From: FEN-1139 sp038207155
Lineage (GTDB): Bacteria; Myxococcota_A; Polyangia; Polyangiales; Polyangiaceae
NCBI GenBank assembly: GCA_038207155.1
Contig: JBBRAB010000023.1
Location: 1 to 64,000 of the forward strand
Direction of reading: 5' to 3'
DNA length: 64,000 nucleotides
Shown here: piece by piece, positions 44,436 to 53,814 of the stretch
Position numbering within the stretch: position 1 is the first letter of the stretch
Layout of the letters: the number at the start of each line of letters is the position of its first letter
Position numbers and translations under genes: made by a program
Notes under the pieces: generated by a model
Databases searched by the model: none
What the model saw: only the letters and a program-made list of their open reading frames with translations
What the model was told of the DNA's origin: nothing

Positions 44436-45905
44436 CTAGGCGTCCTCGTGGGGCGCAGCATCGTGACGACTCGACGGGACCCAGCTGGTGAGTCCGAAAC
44501 CACCCGCCGCCCAAAGCCGGCGACCGGTGGGATCCCAGAGCAGGGCGGCCACACGCGCGCGCTCGAGTGGCTCGTCGTCGGGACTCGCTGCGTCGCCAAG
44601 GATCTCGATCTCGGCGATCACTTCAACTTGACCCGAAAGGGGATCAAAATGAACGATCGTCGAGCGATCCTGGAGTTCAGAGAAGAGCGCGATCCAGACC
44701 GTTGGACGATCGTCGAGGACACCGACCGCGGCCGCGCTCAGGCTGCTGCAGCCGGCAACGCGCAACAGCGGACTGTCGCTGCTGGTAGCGCACCAGAGTC
44801 CCACTCCCGGGACGCCGACGAGCTCGACATCGCCGAGTCCAAGTACCACGGCGCGAGCTTGCTCGAGCGCGGTCAACAGATCCGCGGGCAGAGCGCGCGA
44901 GCGAGGCGGGACGGCCTCGGGCGCGTCCAGTCGGAACAGCCCCTGGCTTGACGTGAGCTCAAGACGCGGCTCCCCGCAGTCGCTGGCGGCGACCACGCGG
45001 CCATTGCGCAGCAAGCGCGAGGCCTTGAGCGTGGCGCCGGTCAGTGCGACAAGTTCTCCCGTTTCGAGGAGAAGCAACACATCGCAGCTCGCCGGGCGAC
45101 ACTGCCAGAAGCCTGCAACGCGATCGAATTCGAGGTCCGTTGTCAGCGGTACCAGTGATTGCCCAAGCAAATCCCAGCGATAGAGCTGCCCAGTGCGCGT
45201 TAAAATGAGGTGTTCTTGCGCTGCGGCATCGAGCGCGATGATGCGAACGGTTGGCTCCTGAAGGGGTGCCAAGTGCAGGGATTCACCGGTACGCAGCGAC
45301 ACGAGAAGCGTCGATTCGCCCGCGACGCCAAGCAGCCCCGCGGGAGACAGGGCGAGTCCGGCACGGGTCGAGTGACCTGCCGACAGTGATTCGCCGCGCC
45401 ACGGATTGGCACTGTAGGCGAGCGGGGTTTCATCCACCCGAAGCTCGGCACCGACATCAAGCTCGCCTCCCTCATCGTCTTCAGGGCGATCGAGTGCGGG
45501 AAGGGGTTCGGGCGCGTCTCCGAGCCAGTCACTATTGGCCTGCCGTGTCGGTGCTTCGTCGTCGACTAGCTCCGGAAGCGGATCGAGCAGCTCGAGCGTT
45601 GACGCGTCGTCGGGTCCGTCGGACTCATCCGAATCGAGGGGTGTGGTTTCCTCGATGCCATCGGACATTCCGACATCGAGTTGGGCCTCCTCGTCAGCCC
45701 CGGCTGCGGCAAGCGGATCAAGTTGGTCGCCGATCTCGAGCTCGGTGGCTTCCGCATCGTCTGTCGATGAGTCGAGATCCGGCACGTCCAGCCAGGTTTC
45801 GCTATCGTCGCCGTCGAGAGTGCCCTCTGGTTCCTCATGGCTTGGATCGCTGGGGGCTCGCTCAGGTTCTGAAGCACGACGCATCAACATTAGACGGCGG
45901 ACCAT
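44436..45905 (-). CDS. Acidic protein with C-terminal propeller-like domain
   Basis: A 489-residue protein. After a short basic start (MVRRLMLMRR) comes a disordered, very Asp/Glu-rich stretch of about 150 residues. The rest alternates short beta patterns such as GLALSPAGLLGVAGESTLLVSL, LILTRTGQLYRWDL and VAALLWDPTGRRLWAAGGFG, typical of WD40-like propellers. No signal peptide, membrane helix or catalytic motif is visible, so it should be cytosolic. I do not recognise the family. It is a single-gene unit between convergent and divergent neighbours. Confidence 0.75.
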   Translation of the reverse strand: MVRRLMLMRRASEPERAPSDPSHEEPEGTLDGDDSETWLDVPDLDSSTDDAEATELEIGDQLDPLAAAGADEEAQLDVGMSDGIEETTPLDSDESDGPDDASTLELLDPLPELVDDEAPTRQANSDWLGDAPEPLPALDRPEDDEGGELDVGAELRVDETPLAYSANPWRGESLSAGHSTRAGLALSPAGLLGVAGESTLLVSLRTGESLHLAPLQEPTVRIIALDAAAQEHLILTRTGQLYRWDLLGQSLVPLTTDLEFDRVAGFWQCRPASCDVLLLLETGELVALTGATLKASRLLRNGRVVAASDCGEPRLELTSSQGLFRLDAPEAVPPRSRALPADLLTALEQARAVVLGLGDVELVGVPGVGLWCATSSDSPLLRVAGCSSLSAAAVGVLDDRPTVWIALFSELQDRSTIVHFDPLSGQVEVIAEIEILGDAASPDDEPLERARVAALLWDPTGRRLWAAGGFGLTSWVPSSRHDAAPHEDA

Positions 45906-46074
45906 AGCCGTGCTTGATGTGGGCGGCCACCCGGCAAGCGGTCTGAGTTTTTCTATGTTTCAGCAGACGGGTCATCCGCCACCCAGCCGAGAGCCCTGCT
46001 GGAGTGGGAATTGAACCGCCACACTGGAGTGAAGTGTCGCCACATCGAGTCTGCTGTTGCCGACCGTTCATCTC

Positions 46075-46329
46075 ATGGTAGCCGTCCGTGGCGTGACTGC
46101 CGAAGGTTCCAATCCCGCGCCACTTGTCCAGCGCTACCTCAGCGTGCCAGCGCGTGATGTGGTGTATGTGAAGTCCTTAGCCCAGCTACACGAGGGCCTA
46201 TGTTGCATTTTCGCAACATCTGGCGGAAACCTAGAGTTCGTTGCTCCTCGCGAGCGAGAAACGGAGCTCGACGTTTTCCTATCGGACATCCGTACCGAAC
46301 TCGGAGTCGATTCGGACGACCGAACATAG
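46075..46329 (+). CDS. DUF4911-like small protein
   Basis: An 84-residue protein. The core RYLSVPARDVVYVKSLAQLHEGLCCIFA, ending APRERETELDVFLSDIRTELG, resembles the DUF4911 proteins of deltaproteobacterial lineages, whose function is unknown. ATG 46075 is used; TTG 46057 and GTG 46093 are alternatives, and none has a clear ribosome site. It is on the same strand as the gene at 46388 with 58 bp between. No membrane helix. Confidence 0.65.
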   Translation: MVAVRGVTAEGSNPAPLVQRYLSVPARDVVYVKSLAQLHEGLCCIFATSGGNLEFVAPRERETELDVFLSDIRTELGVDSDDRT

Positions 46330-46387
46330 AGAAAGCTTCGGGCGTCCGTTGCCCTGACCGGTGCGTTGCTCTAGCTTTGGAGGCCCC

Positions 46388-47104
46388 ATGCGCGACACCT
46401 CCGCTCACGACGCTGACCGCCTCTCGCCGGCAGCTGAGGTGACTCCGCCTCCCGCTTCTGGAACGGTGGCGCCGTCACCTGATCGGCGCGTGATGGACGC
46501 TTGGACGACTTGGCTTGGTGCTTTGGCTACCAATGCCGAGGCCGCGATGGCTGCTGCAATGGCCTACCGACAGCTCGATGCGAGCGTTCGTGAGGACTGG
46601 CTAAGCGCAGTCGATCTCGATGCATCGGGTTTGGACATTCCGCGCGTCGCGCTGTTTGCTCCGCTGCTCGCCGTGGAGACCGATCCCAAGCGTCGTCTGC
46701 GGATCGCCCGCGCGATGGGCAGCGATGGCGCAGCCCCGACGCCGCGGCTCGGCGCCTGGGGTCTGCTCGGCACAGCCAGCGACGGTTCGCGCGTCGCTGT
46801 GGTGGCAACGCCCCTCTACCTCGACTTCGTTCAGATCCTGGCCTGCGGCTATCGACGCGGAGGCGGCTTTGTCTGGGTGCGCCATGAGCCGATCGCGCAG
46901 CGCGAAACCGCTCCGGTCCCCGGAACCAAGCTGGAAGGCGTGGTGCTCGAGTCGACCTCGCTCAAGTTGCTCGTCGACGAGCTGGCGCACGTCGTGGTGG
47001 CGCACGGTCGCACAGGCAAGCCGCTCCCCGAGGCGCTGGCCTGTTTTGCGGACCTCTTTGACGCCGTGGGTTGCGACGGGGCGGTCTGTGGAAATTCAGG
47101 CTAA
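46388..47104 (+). CDS. Hypothetical protein, 238 residues
   Basis: Starts at ATG 46388 with GGAG upstream. After a disordered Pro/Ala-rich N terminus (to about residue 40) comes a compact alpha/beta domain with segments such as DIPRVALFAPLLAVE, DGSRVAVVATPLYLDFVQILACGY and LKLLVDELAHVVVAHGRTG. I do not recognise the family, and no signal peptide or membrane helix is visible. The next gene begins within its last 17 bases, so the pair is translationally coupled. A shared role with the redoxin-like lipoprotein is possible but unsupported. Confidence 0.75.
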   Translation: MRDTSAHDADRLSPAAEVTPPPASGTVAPSPDRRVMDAWTTWLGALATNAEAAMAAAMAYRQLDASVREDWLSAVDLDASGLDIPRVALFAPLLAVETDPKRRLRIARAMGSDGAAPTPRLGAWGLLGTASDGSRVAVVATPLYLDFVQILACGYRRGGGFVWVRHEPIAQRETAPVPGTKLEGVVLESTSLKLLVDELAHVVVAHGRTGKPLPEALACFADLFDAVGCDGAVCGNSG

Positions 47105-47648
47105 TCCACCCGCGGCCTGGCGAGGGCTCGCGCGCGCCGTTGCTGCTCTCGTCCTGCTCGTTGGCGTAAGTTGTGGCGGTGCTCAGCGTGAGTCGTCGTC
47201 AACCAGCAGTTTGCGTGGCTCAGGCGCTCCGCTCGACTGGACCCTTGGAACTCCCGACGGTCAGGTTATCTCGGCCGCGTCGCGGCTGGGACGGCCGACA
47301 GTGCTGTTCTTCTTTACGACCTACGATGCGCCGTCTCAGGTCGTCGCGCTCCGGCTCGATCAGTTGCGACATCAAGCCAAGCGACGTTTCGACGTGGTGG
47401 GCGTCGCGCTCGAACCTCCGAATCACGCGAGCCTCGTGGCAGTGTTCGGAGAATCGCTGCAGCTCGGCTTTCCGCTAGTGATGGCAGATCCCGCACTACT
47501 CGCGGGCCAGGGCGCGTTTGGTGACGTGCGGCAGGTGCCGGGTTTCGTCTTAGTCGATGCCGACGCGCGCGAGGTGTTACGTGGCTCCGGCGTGCCGGGC
47601 CTTACCGCGCTCTTTGAGCAGCTCGACGCCTCGCACCAAGCGCGCTGA
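47088..47648 (+). CDS. Thioredoxin-fold (redoxin-like) lipoprotein lacking the active-site cysteines
   Basis: A 186-residue protein from GTG 47088, overlapping the previous gene. A signal peptide (AWRGLARAVAALVLLVGVSC) ends at a Cys followed by GG, suggesting lipid attachment although position -3 is not Leu. The mature part has a TlpA/redoxin fold: GRPTVLFFFTTYDAPSQV where CxxC should be, and the cis-proline region RQVPGFVLVDADARE. The redox cysteines are replaced, so it cannot act as a normal thiol oxidoreductase; it may bind a ligand or partner. Longer upstream starts in this frame fall inside the preceding gene and are rejected. Confidence 0.75.
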   Translation: MEIQANPPAAWRGLARAVAALVLLVGVSCGGAQRESSSTSSLRGSGAPLDWTLGTPDGQVISAASRLGRPTVLFFFTTYDAPSQVVALRLDQLRHQAKRRFDVVGVALEPPNHASLVAVFGESLQLGFPLVMADPALLAGQGAFGDVRQVPGFVLVDADAREVLRGSGVPGLTALFEQLDASHQAR

Positions 47649-47666
47649 GCCGTTACGGGAGGCGTC

Positions 47667-48692
47667 ATGGCAAGGTCCCTGGATGCTCATCCGCTCGACA
47701 TCCCGGCTGAGCTGCAGACGCGTCTCGTCGCGGCCGCCAGCGATGCAGCGCTGGCTCCGATCCCGGCGCAGGTGTCGCGCATCACTTTTGGCACTGCCGG
47801 TTGGACGGATCCGAGCCTGCTTGCTCCCGGGCTGTTTTATCCGCGTGGGATCAAGTCCAGCAGCGAGCGACTCAACTACTACGCCAGTCAGTTTTCGATG
47901 GTGGAGCTTGATTCCACCTTTTACGCGCTGCCCTCGCTCGAGACGGTAGAGCGCTGGGCTGCGTCAACGCCAGCGGGGTTTCGCATGCACGTCAAAGCGC
48001 ATCCCGTGCTGACCGGACATGATCTCGACATCGCCCGACTGCCAAGCGAGCTGCGTGCGGAGTTTGCTCCCCGACGTGAGGGGCGCGTGCGGTTCCACGA
48101 CGCACCAACACAGCTCGTGAACGAGCTACGAAGGCGCTTTTTTGCGCTGCTCGAGCCAATGGCGAGCAGCGGCAAGCTTGGCGCGGTGCTTTTGCAGTTT
48201 CCGCCATGGTTCACGGCAACGCGTGGCGGCGCACGCCAAATCGAAGCGCTGGCTGAGCTCGGGCAGACCGCGGGCATCACCTTCTCGGTGGAGTTCCGCC
48301 ATCCGAGCTGGTTTGTGGACGGTCGAGCCGAGCGCGTTCTGGATCTGCTTCGACGAAATCAACTCGTGCATGTGGTGGTTGATGAACCGCGGGGCAGGGT
48401 GGGGGGCGTACCAGTAGTGCCGGAGGTGACTCATCCGGGGCTCTCGCTCGTGCGGATGCATGGGCGCAACGTCACTGGTTGGCGACCCGGCGCAGCAGTG
48501 GCCGAGCGCTTCCTCTGGGTCTACTCCCAGGACGAGCTCAAGGAATGGGTTCCCAGGGTGCTGCGTCTGGCGGAGCAGGCTGAGCGGGTCGACGTCGTGT
48601 TCAACAATTGCGTTCGCAATTTTGCGGTACTCGGCGCCAAGGGCATGGCTCGGCTGGTGGAGGCTACAACCCAGGGGAATTCGGCCAAATGA
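47667..48692 (+). CDS. DUF72 family protein (YecE-like)
   Basis: A 341-residue protein of the DUF72/YecE family, with a TIM-barrel-like fold of unknown activity. Typical segments are TFGTAGWTDPSLL near residue 35, YPRGIKSSSERLNYYASQFSMVELDSTFYALP, AVLLQFPPWF and the late SVEFRHPSWF. It is longer than the E. coli protein by about 70 residues, with an N-terminal extension. ATG 47667 has GGAGG upstream. It follows the redoxin-like gene by 18 bp on the same strand and may share its transcript. Confidence 0.92.
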   Translation: MARSLDAHPLDIPAELQTRLVAAASDAALAPIPAQVSRITFGTAGWTDPSLLAPGLFYPRGIKSSSERLNYYASQFSMVELDSTFYALPSLETVERWAASTPAGFRMHVKAHPVLTGHDLDIARLPSELRAEFAPRREGRVRFHDAPTQLVNELRRRFFALLEPMASSGKLGAVLLQFPPWFTATRGGARQIEALAELGQTAGITFSVEFRHPSWFVDGRAERVLDLLRRNQLVHVVVDEPRGRVGGVPVVPEVTHPGLSLVRMHGRNVTGWRPGAAVAERFLWVYSQDELKEWVPRVLRLAEQAERVDVVFNNCVRNFAVLGAKGMARLVEATTQGNSAK

Positions 48693-48750
48693 GCCGCGTT
48701 ACGCGGCTGGGTCCTCGCGTTTTCGGGCCCGGCATGCTAACCGGCCCCCT

Positions 48751-49323
48751 GTGAAACTCCGCACTTCGGTTTGGTTCGGTCTGGCTGTCGCCCTGGGCGC
48801 GCAGGCAGTCTCCTCCCCGGCAAGGGCGGATGTGTCCTCCTGGGCGAGCGTTGGTTTTGGGGGGACCCATCTTGGCCAGCCCAGCCTCAAGACAATCGAA
48901 CCGACGATGCGACTCGCGACCGGTCTTGGAACGGATCCGTCACATCCCTGGATCGGTGGCGGACTGCTCAAGCTCGATATCCTCTACGGGTCGGGGACCG
49001 ATCTCTCGTTGACGGGTCGCCTGGCGAATCAGTCGTTCGTCAATGGCGGCTTTGGGTTTGCGTTTGATCTCGGTCCGACCGCACGCTTCTGGGGAACCGA
49101 GTCTCGCTACGGTGCTGCCGGGACGCTTGTTCTTGGTGCGCCTTGGGGGCTCCAGGTGGAGCTCGGAACCAGCCAAGGTCAGGTCGGGTTGGAGTCCTAC
49201 TCGGCGCTGCTGGCGATCGATCTGGCGCGACTCACCGTTTATCGCCGCACCGGTAGCTCGTATTTCCGCAATCCCTTTCCCGCGTATCGCCCTGAAGGCG
49301 ACGCCCGCTCGACCAGCTACTGA
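48751..49323 (+). CDS. Predicted secreted or outer-membrane beta-barrel-like protein
   Basis: A 190-residue protein from GTG 48751 with a cleavable signal peptide (MKLRTSVWFGLAVALGAQAV..., ending SPARA). The mature part is almost all alternating beta strands with Gly and aromatic residues (GGGLLKLDILYGSGTDLSLTGRL, WGLQVELGTSQGQVG), which fits a small outer-membrane barrel. The frame extends far upstream through the DUF72 gene, but that part lacks signal-peptide character. No family recognised. Convergent with gcvP. Confidence 0.75.
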   Translation: MKLRTSVWFGLAVALGAQAVSSPARADVSSWASVGFGGTHLGQPSLKTIEPTMRLATGLGTDPSHPWIGGGLLKLDILYGSGTDLSLTGRLANQSFVNGGFGFAFDLGPTARFWGTESRYGAAGTLVLGAPWGLQVELGTSQGQVGLESYSALLAIDLARLTVYRRTGSSYFRNPFPAYRPEGDARSTSY

Positions 49324-49387
49324 CGGCGTTTCTGCGCAGCCACCCCATCTTCGCCGCGCGTCGGAGGGGCATGCTTTGCGGTAGCAG

Positions 49388-52264
49388 TTAGCTGGACTGA
49401 GCCGCCTCCTCGACAGTGCTGCAGGTGCAGATCAGGTTGCGGTCTCCCGCCGCGTTGTCGATGCGCGCCACATAGGGGAAGAACTTGTGCTCGCGCGTGT
49501 GCGCGTCGGGGAAGGCGGCCTGCTCGCGACTATAGGAATGATTCCACTCGGACGCAGTCACCGCGCGGGCGGTGTGGGGAGCATGCTTGAGCGGGTTGTC
49601 ACTGCGGTCGGCACGGCCCTCCTCGATCTCTCGAATCTCCTGACGGATCGAGATCAAGGCGTCACACAGGCGATCGAGCTCTTGACGCGATTCGCTTTCC
49701 GTTGGCTCGATCATGAGCGTTCCGGGAACCGGGAAGCTCATGGTTGGCGCGTGAAAGCCGTAGTCCATCAGTCGCTTGGCGATGTCGTCGACCTCGATAC
49801 CTGCAGTCTTTTTAAGCGCGCGCGCATCGATGATGAACTCGTGCGCGCACCAGCCGCCGGGGCCGGCGTAGAGCACCGGGTAATGAGGCGCGAGGCGCCT
49901 GGCCATGTAGTTGGCGTTGAGGATCGCGACGGCCGTTGCCCGTCGCAACCCGGCGGCGCCCATCAGGCGAATGTAGGCCCAAGCGATCGTGAGGATGATT
50001 CCGCTGCCGAAGGGCGCCGCAGACACCGCGCCGCTGCCCGGACCGTCCAAGGGATTGGCGGGGAGGTACGGTGCCAAGTGAGCTGCCACAGCGATCGGGC
50101 CCATGCCCGGACCACCGCCGCCGTGCGGCGTTGCGAAGGTCTTGTGGAGGTTGAGATGGCAGACGTCGGCGCCAAAATCCCCCGGGCGGCAGAGCCCCAC
50201 CTGCGCGTTCATGTTGGCTCCGTCGAGGTAAACCTGCCCGCCCTGCGCGTGCACAATCTCGCACAAATTACGGATATTTTCCTCAAACACGCCATGCGTT
50301 GAGGGGTAGGTGACCATCAGCGCCGCGAGACGCTCCGCATGCTGCTCAGCCTTGCGGCGCAGATCGTTCAGATCGACGTTACCCGCCGCATCGCAGGCCA
50401 CTGCCACGACGCGTAGGCCCGCCAGCACGGCACTTGCCGGATTGGTTCCGTGGGCGGAGACCGGGATCAGGCATACGTCGCGATGACCTTGGCCGCTAGC
50501 CGCGTGATAGGCGCGAATCACCAGCAGTCCGGCGTATTCACCCTGCGCGCCGCTGTTGGGCTGCAGCGAGATCGCGGCCATGCCGGTCACTTCGCCGAGC
50601 CAGCAGGACAGCTCGCCCAGCATCCGGCCGAGTCCGAGCGCATTGCTTGAGTCGGTGAAGGGGTGGAGCTGCGCGAACTCGGGCCAGGTGATCGGCATCA
50701 TCTCGGCCGTCGCGTTTAGCTTCATCGTGCACGAGCCGAGCGGGATCATCGCCGTGGTGAGCGAGAGGTCACGGCTCTCAAGCCGCTTGATGTAGCGCAG
50801 TAGCTCGTGCTCGGCGTGGTAACGCGAAAACACGGGTTGCTCGAGGAAGGGCGTCGCGCGCCGCAGGTTCGCGGGAATGGCGCTAACGACCGCGGGAGCC
50901 AGCTGTTCTGCTGACGGCAGGGCGGCTCCGTCGGGGGCGAACACTGACCACAGATCACGCAGGTCGGCGAGCGTCGTCGGCTCTCCGAGCGTTATCCCGA
51001 GTGCGCCGGGTTGGTCCGAGCGAAGCTCAAGCCCGAGCTCACGCGCGCGCTCGAGACGGCGCTTTCGTTGCGGCTCGGCGAGCTCAATCCGTAGCGTGTC
51101 AAAGAAGGCATTGTGGGTGAGCTTGAGACCCAGCTGCTCGAGCCCGAGCGCCAACAGCTGCGTTTGGCCAGCAATGCGCTCGGCGATGCGCCGAATGCCG
51201 ACGGGGCCGTGGTACACGGCATAAAAGCTCGCCACGATCGCGGGCAGCACCTGCGCGGTGCAGATGTTGCTTGTCGCGCGCTCGCGCCGAATGTGTTGTT
51301 CGCGTGTTTGCAGCGACAAGCGATAGGCGCGGTTGCCGGCAGCATCGCGTGAAACTCCCACGATTCTGCCCGGGATCAGGCGCTTGCATTCCTCACGGGT
51401 GGCAAGGTAGGCCGCATGCGGGCCGCCGTAACCCAGCGGCATGCCAAATCGCTGGGTGGAGCCGAGCGCGACGTCGGCGCCAAGCTCGCCGGGGGGCGTG
51501 AGCAGCGCGAGTGTCAGCAGGTCGGTTGCCATCGCCACCAGCCCGCCGACGGCGTGCACGGCGGCGATGAGCTCGCGTGGGTCCCAGACTCGCCCGTCGC
51601 TGCTCGGGTATTGCAGCAGGACGCCGCAGGGCTTCAGCGTTGAGGCGTCGAGCGTGGCCGGATCTCCGATCACGAGCTCGACGCCGGCCGCTTGTGCCCG
51701 AGTCTGAAGGACGGCAAGGGTCTGGGGGTGACAACCTTGGTCCGTGAAAAAGCAGCCATTCTGAGCGCTACTGAGGGCGCGACAGAGGGCCATGGCTTCA
51801 GCGGCGGCCGTGGCTTCGTCGAGCAGCGACGCATTGGCCAAAGCTAGTCCGGTCAGGCTGGTGACCGCGGTCTGGAAATTCAGGAGGGCTTCGAGCCGGC
51901 CCTGCGCAATCTCGGCCTGATAGGGCGTGTATTGCGTGTAGTAGCCAGGGTTCTCCAGCACGTTGCGCTGGATGACCGGCGGCAGCAGGGTCGGAACATA
52001 GCCGAGCCCGATGAAGCTGCGGAGAGGACGGTTTTCGCTGGCGCGCTGCCGAAGCTCTTGCAGGACTTCGTGCTCTGTCAGTCCCTCCGGAATGGCAAGC
52101 GCATGCGTAAAGCGAATCGTCCTTGGAACTGCCTGTTCGACTAGGTTCTCGAGACTCGAGAGGCCAAGGACACCCAGCATCGACTGGATATCCGTCTCGC
52201 GCGGGCCGAGGTGACGCGCGCAAAACTCGTCGGGCAGACTCCGCAGCTCATCGAGGGACGCCAT
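49388..52264 (-). CDS. gcvP: Glycine dehydrogenase (decarboxylating), P-protein
   Basis: Pyridoxal-phosphate enzyme that decarboxylates glycine and passes the aminomethyl group to lipoyl-GcvH. At 958 residues it is the single-chain form. The PLP lysine is Lys708 in LNLHKTFATPHGGGGPG. N- and C-terminal aminotransferase-like halves are both present (FIGLGYVPTLLPPV; GSCTMKLNATAEM). Its ATG shares one base with the gcvH stop (TGATG), so translation is coupled. Last gene of gcvT-gcvH-gcvP. Confidence 0.98.
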   Translation of the reverse strand: MASLDELRSLPDEFCARHLGPRETDIQSMLGVLGLSSLENLVEQAVPRTIRFTHALAIPEGLTEHEVLQELRQRASENRPLRSFIGLGYVPTLLPPVIQRNVLENPGYYTQYTPYQAEIAQGRLEALLNFQTAVTSLTGLALANASLLDEATAAAEAMALCRALSSAQNGCFFTDQGCHPQTLAVLQTRAQAAGVELVIGDPATLDASTLKPCGVLLQYPSSDGRVWDPRELIAAVHAVGGLVAMATDLLTLALLTPPGELGADVALGSTQRFGMPLGYGGPHAAYLATREECKRLIPGRIVGVSRDAAGNRAYRLSLQTREQHIRRERATSNICTAQVLPAIVASFYAVYHGPVGIRRIAERIAGQTQLLALGLEQLGLKLTHNAFFDTLRIELAEPQRKRRLERARELGLELRSDQPGALGITLGEPTTLADLRDLWSVFAPDGAALPSAEQLAPAVVSAIPANLRRATPFLEQPVFSRYHAEHELLRYIKRLESRDLSLTTAMIPLGSCTMKLNATAEMMPITWPEFAQLHPFTDSSNALGLGRMLGELSCWLGEVTGMAAISLQPNSGAQGEYAGLLVIRAYHAASGQGHRDVCLIPVSAHGTNPASAVLAGLRVVAVACDAAGNVDLNDLRRKAEQHAERLAALMVTYPSTHGVFEENIRNLCEIVHAQGGQVYLDGANMNAQVGLCRPGDFGADVCHLNLHKTFATPHGGGGPGMGPIAVAAHLAPYLPANPLDGPGSGAVSAAPFGSGIILTIAWAYIRLMGAAGLRRATAVAILNANYMARRLAPHYPVLYAGPGGWCAHEFIIDARALKKTAGIEVDDIAKRLMDYGFHAPTMSFPVPGTLMIEPTESESRQELDRLCDALISIRQEIREIEEGRADRSDNPLKHAPHTARAVTASEWNHSYSREQAAFPDAHTREHKFFPYVARIDNAAGDRNLICTCSTVEEAAQSS

Positions 52265-52659
52265 CAGCGATCCGACTCCTCAACGAGCACGGCGTAGTCG
52301 GCGGGGCTGAGCAGCTCGCCCGCGCCCTCCGGTGCTAGGGCGATCATCCAGGATTTATCCCAGGGATCCTCATTGACCCACTCGGGATGGTTGACGAGCT
52401 CCTCGTTGAGTCGCGTGACGCGACCGGCGATCGGCGAATAGAGATCGCTCAGCGTCTTGACGCTCTCGATCGTCCCGAACGCCTGATGGGCGCTGAGGAC
52501 ATCGCCGACCTTGACCGACAGATCGAGGAGCGTGATGTCCCCCAGCTGATCCACGGCGAAGGCGGAAATCCCGACCAGGGTCTCAGCTCCCTCAGACTTG
52601 GCCCACTCGTGCTCGCGGGTGTACTGTCGGTCGGCTCGGACCTCTTTGGCGTTCGACAT
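52264..52659 (-). CDS. gcvH: Glycine cleavage system H protein
   Basis: Lipoyl carrier protein of 131 residues that shuttles the aminomethyl group between the P and T proteins. The lipoylation site is Lys68 in GTIESVKTLSDLYSP; the N-terminal YTREHEWAKSEG is typical. The start ATG has AGGAG upstream on the minus strand, 45 bp after the gcvT stop. Normal length for the family. Lipoylation enzymes and the L protein (Lpd) are not in the window. Confidence 0.97.
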   Translation of the reverse strand: MSNAKEVRADRQYTREHEWAKSEGAETLVGISAFAVDQLGDITLLDLSVKVGDVLSAHQAFGTIESVKTLSDLYSPIAGRVTRLNEELVNHPEWVNEDPWDKSWMIALAPEGAGELLSPADYAVLVEESDR

Positions 52660-52704
52660 CGCAGGGCTCCTTCTCGGGCGCGCAGGCGCCGCAAGGGGCG
52701 GTGC

Positions 52705-53814
52705 TTACCTCGCGATCGGGCGCTTGTAAAACGGCGTCAGCACGACAAGGGCCTCGACGGCCTTTCCACGGCAATCGATCGTGAGTTTTGTGCCGACCGT
52801 GGCGTGCCCTACTGGCACATAGGCCAGCGCGATGTTCTTATTGAGTGTCGGGGCCGGCCCACCGGAAGTGACGCTTCCGAGTGAGTTGCCGGCGCTGTCG
52901 AGGACGCGATAGCCGTGCCGAGCGATGCCTCTGCCGAGCACCTCGAGTCCGACCAGCGTGCGACTGAGACCTGCGGCGCGTCGACTCAGCAGCGCTTCGC
53001 GCCCGATGAATGGCCCCTTGTCGAGCTTGACGGTCCAGGCCAGTCCCGCCTCCAAGGGATGCGTCGTCTCGTCGATCTCGTTGCCATAGAGCGAGAGTCG
53101 TCCTTCGAGACGAAGCGTGTCGCGCGCTCCAAGCCCGATCGGCTCGAGTCCCGAGGTCTTGCCTGTCTCGAGTAGGGCGAGCCACAGCTCAACCAGGTCA
53201 GCCGCGGCGCAGACGATCTCGACGCCGTCTTCGGCGGTGTAGCCCGTGCGGGCGATGGTGACCGCCTTACCTGCTAGCGGTCCGTCGCCAAAACCAAAGC
53301 GGGGCAACGCCTCAGCCCAGCTGGCCCCCAGAGCCCCCAGAATCTCAAAGGCTTTGGGTCCTTGCAGCGCTAGCAGTCCGGTCTCGGGGCTGCGGTCGCT
53401 CAGCGTCGCTCCAGCACCGAGCTCCGCCTGAAACTGGCCGACGATCTTGGCTCGATTCGAGGCGTTGCAGACCACGAAGATGTGCTCTGCCGAGCGGCGA
53501 TACACGATCAAATCGTCGAGGATTCCTCCGTCCTCACGACAGCAGCAGGTGTAGAGCGCGCGACCTTCGGCTAGAGGCTGGAGCGCATTGGTGATCAGTC
53601 GATCGACCGCCGACAGCGCTTGCGGACCGACCACGTCGAGCCGACCCATGTGCGAGACGTCGAACAGGCCCGCCCGTCGACGCACCGCCTCATGCTCGGC
53701 CACGATGCCTCGGTACTGCACGGGCATGTGCCAACCCGCGAAGGGCACGAGTCGCGCTCCGAGGCGTTGGTGTTCGGCGTGAAGGGGCGTCTGGAGGCAC
53801 TCTGTCTGGTCCAC
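52705..53814 (-). CDS. gcvT: Glycine cleavage system aminomethyltransferase, T protein
   Basis: Transfers the one-carbon unit from aminomethyl-GcvH to tetrahydrofolate, releasing ammonia. The 369-residue protein shows PFAGWHMPVQYRGI, LFDVSHMGRLDVVG and EVVC-type segments of the folate site, with the Asp region in CNASNRAKI. The start is GTG 53814 with AGGGG only two or three bases before it, a close spacing. First gene of the operon; I looked for a glycine riboswitch in the 277-bp upstream region and did not recognise one. Confidence 0.96.
   Translation of the reverse strand: MDQTECLQTPLHAEHQRLGARLVPFAGWHMPVQYRGIVAEHEAVRRRAGLFDVSHMGRLDVVGPQALSAVDRLITNALQPLAEGRALYTCCCREDGGILDDLIVYRRSAEHIFVVCNASNRAKIVGQFQAELGAGATLSDRSPETGLLALQGPKAFEILGALGASWAEALPRFGFGDGPLAGKAVTIARTGYTAEDGVEIVCAAADLVELWLALLETGKTSGLEPIGLGARDTLRLEGRLSLYGNEIDETTHPLEAGLAWTVKLDKGPFIGREALLSRRAAGLSRTLVGLEVLGRGIARHGYRVLDSAGNSLGSVTSGGPAPTLNKNIALAYVPVGHATVGTKLTIDCRGKAVEALVVLTPFYKRPIAR

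Noticed and set aside
45990..46115. tRNA-like T-loop sequences (GGTTCAATTCCC on the minus strand and GGTTCCAATCCC on the plus strand)
   Set aside because: The flanking T-stems do not pair properly and no D-arm, anticodon arm or acceptor stem could be built around either; the second lies inside the DUF4911-like frame.
46620..47087. N-terminal extension of the redoxin-like frame
   Set aside because: It overlaps another gene in a better-supported frame and precedes a clear signal peptide.
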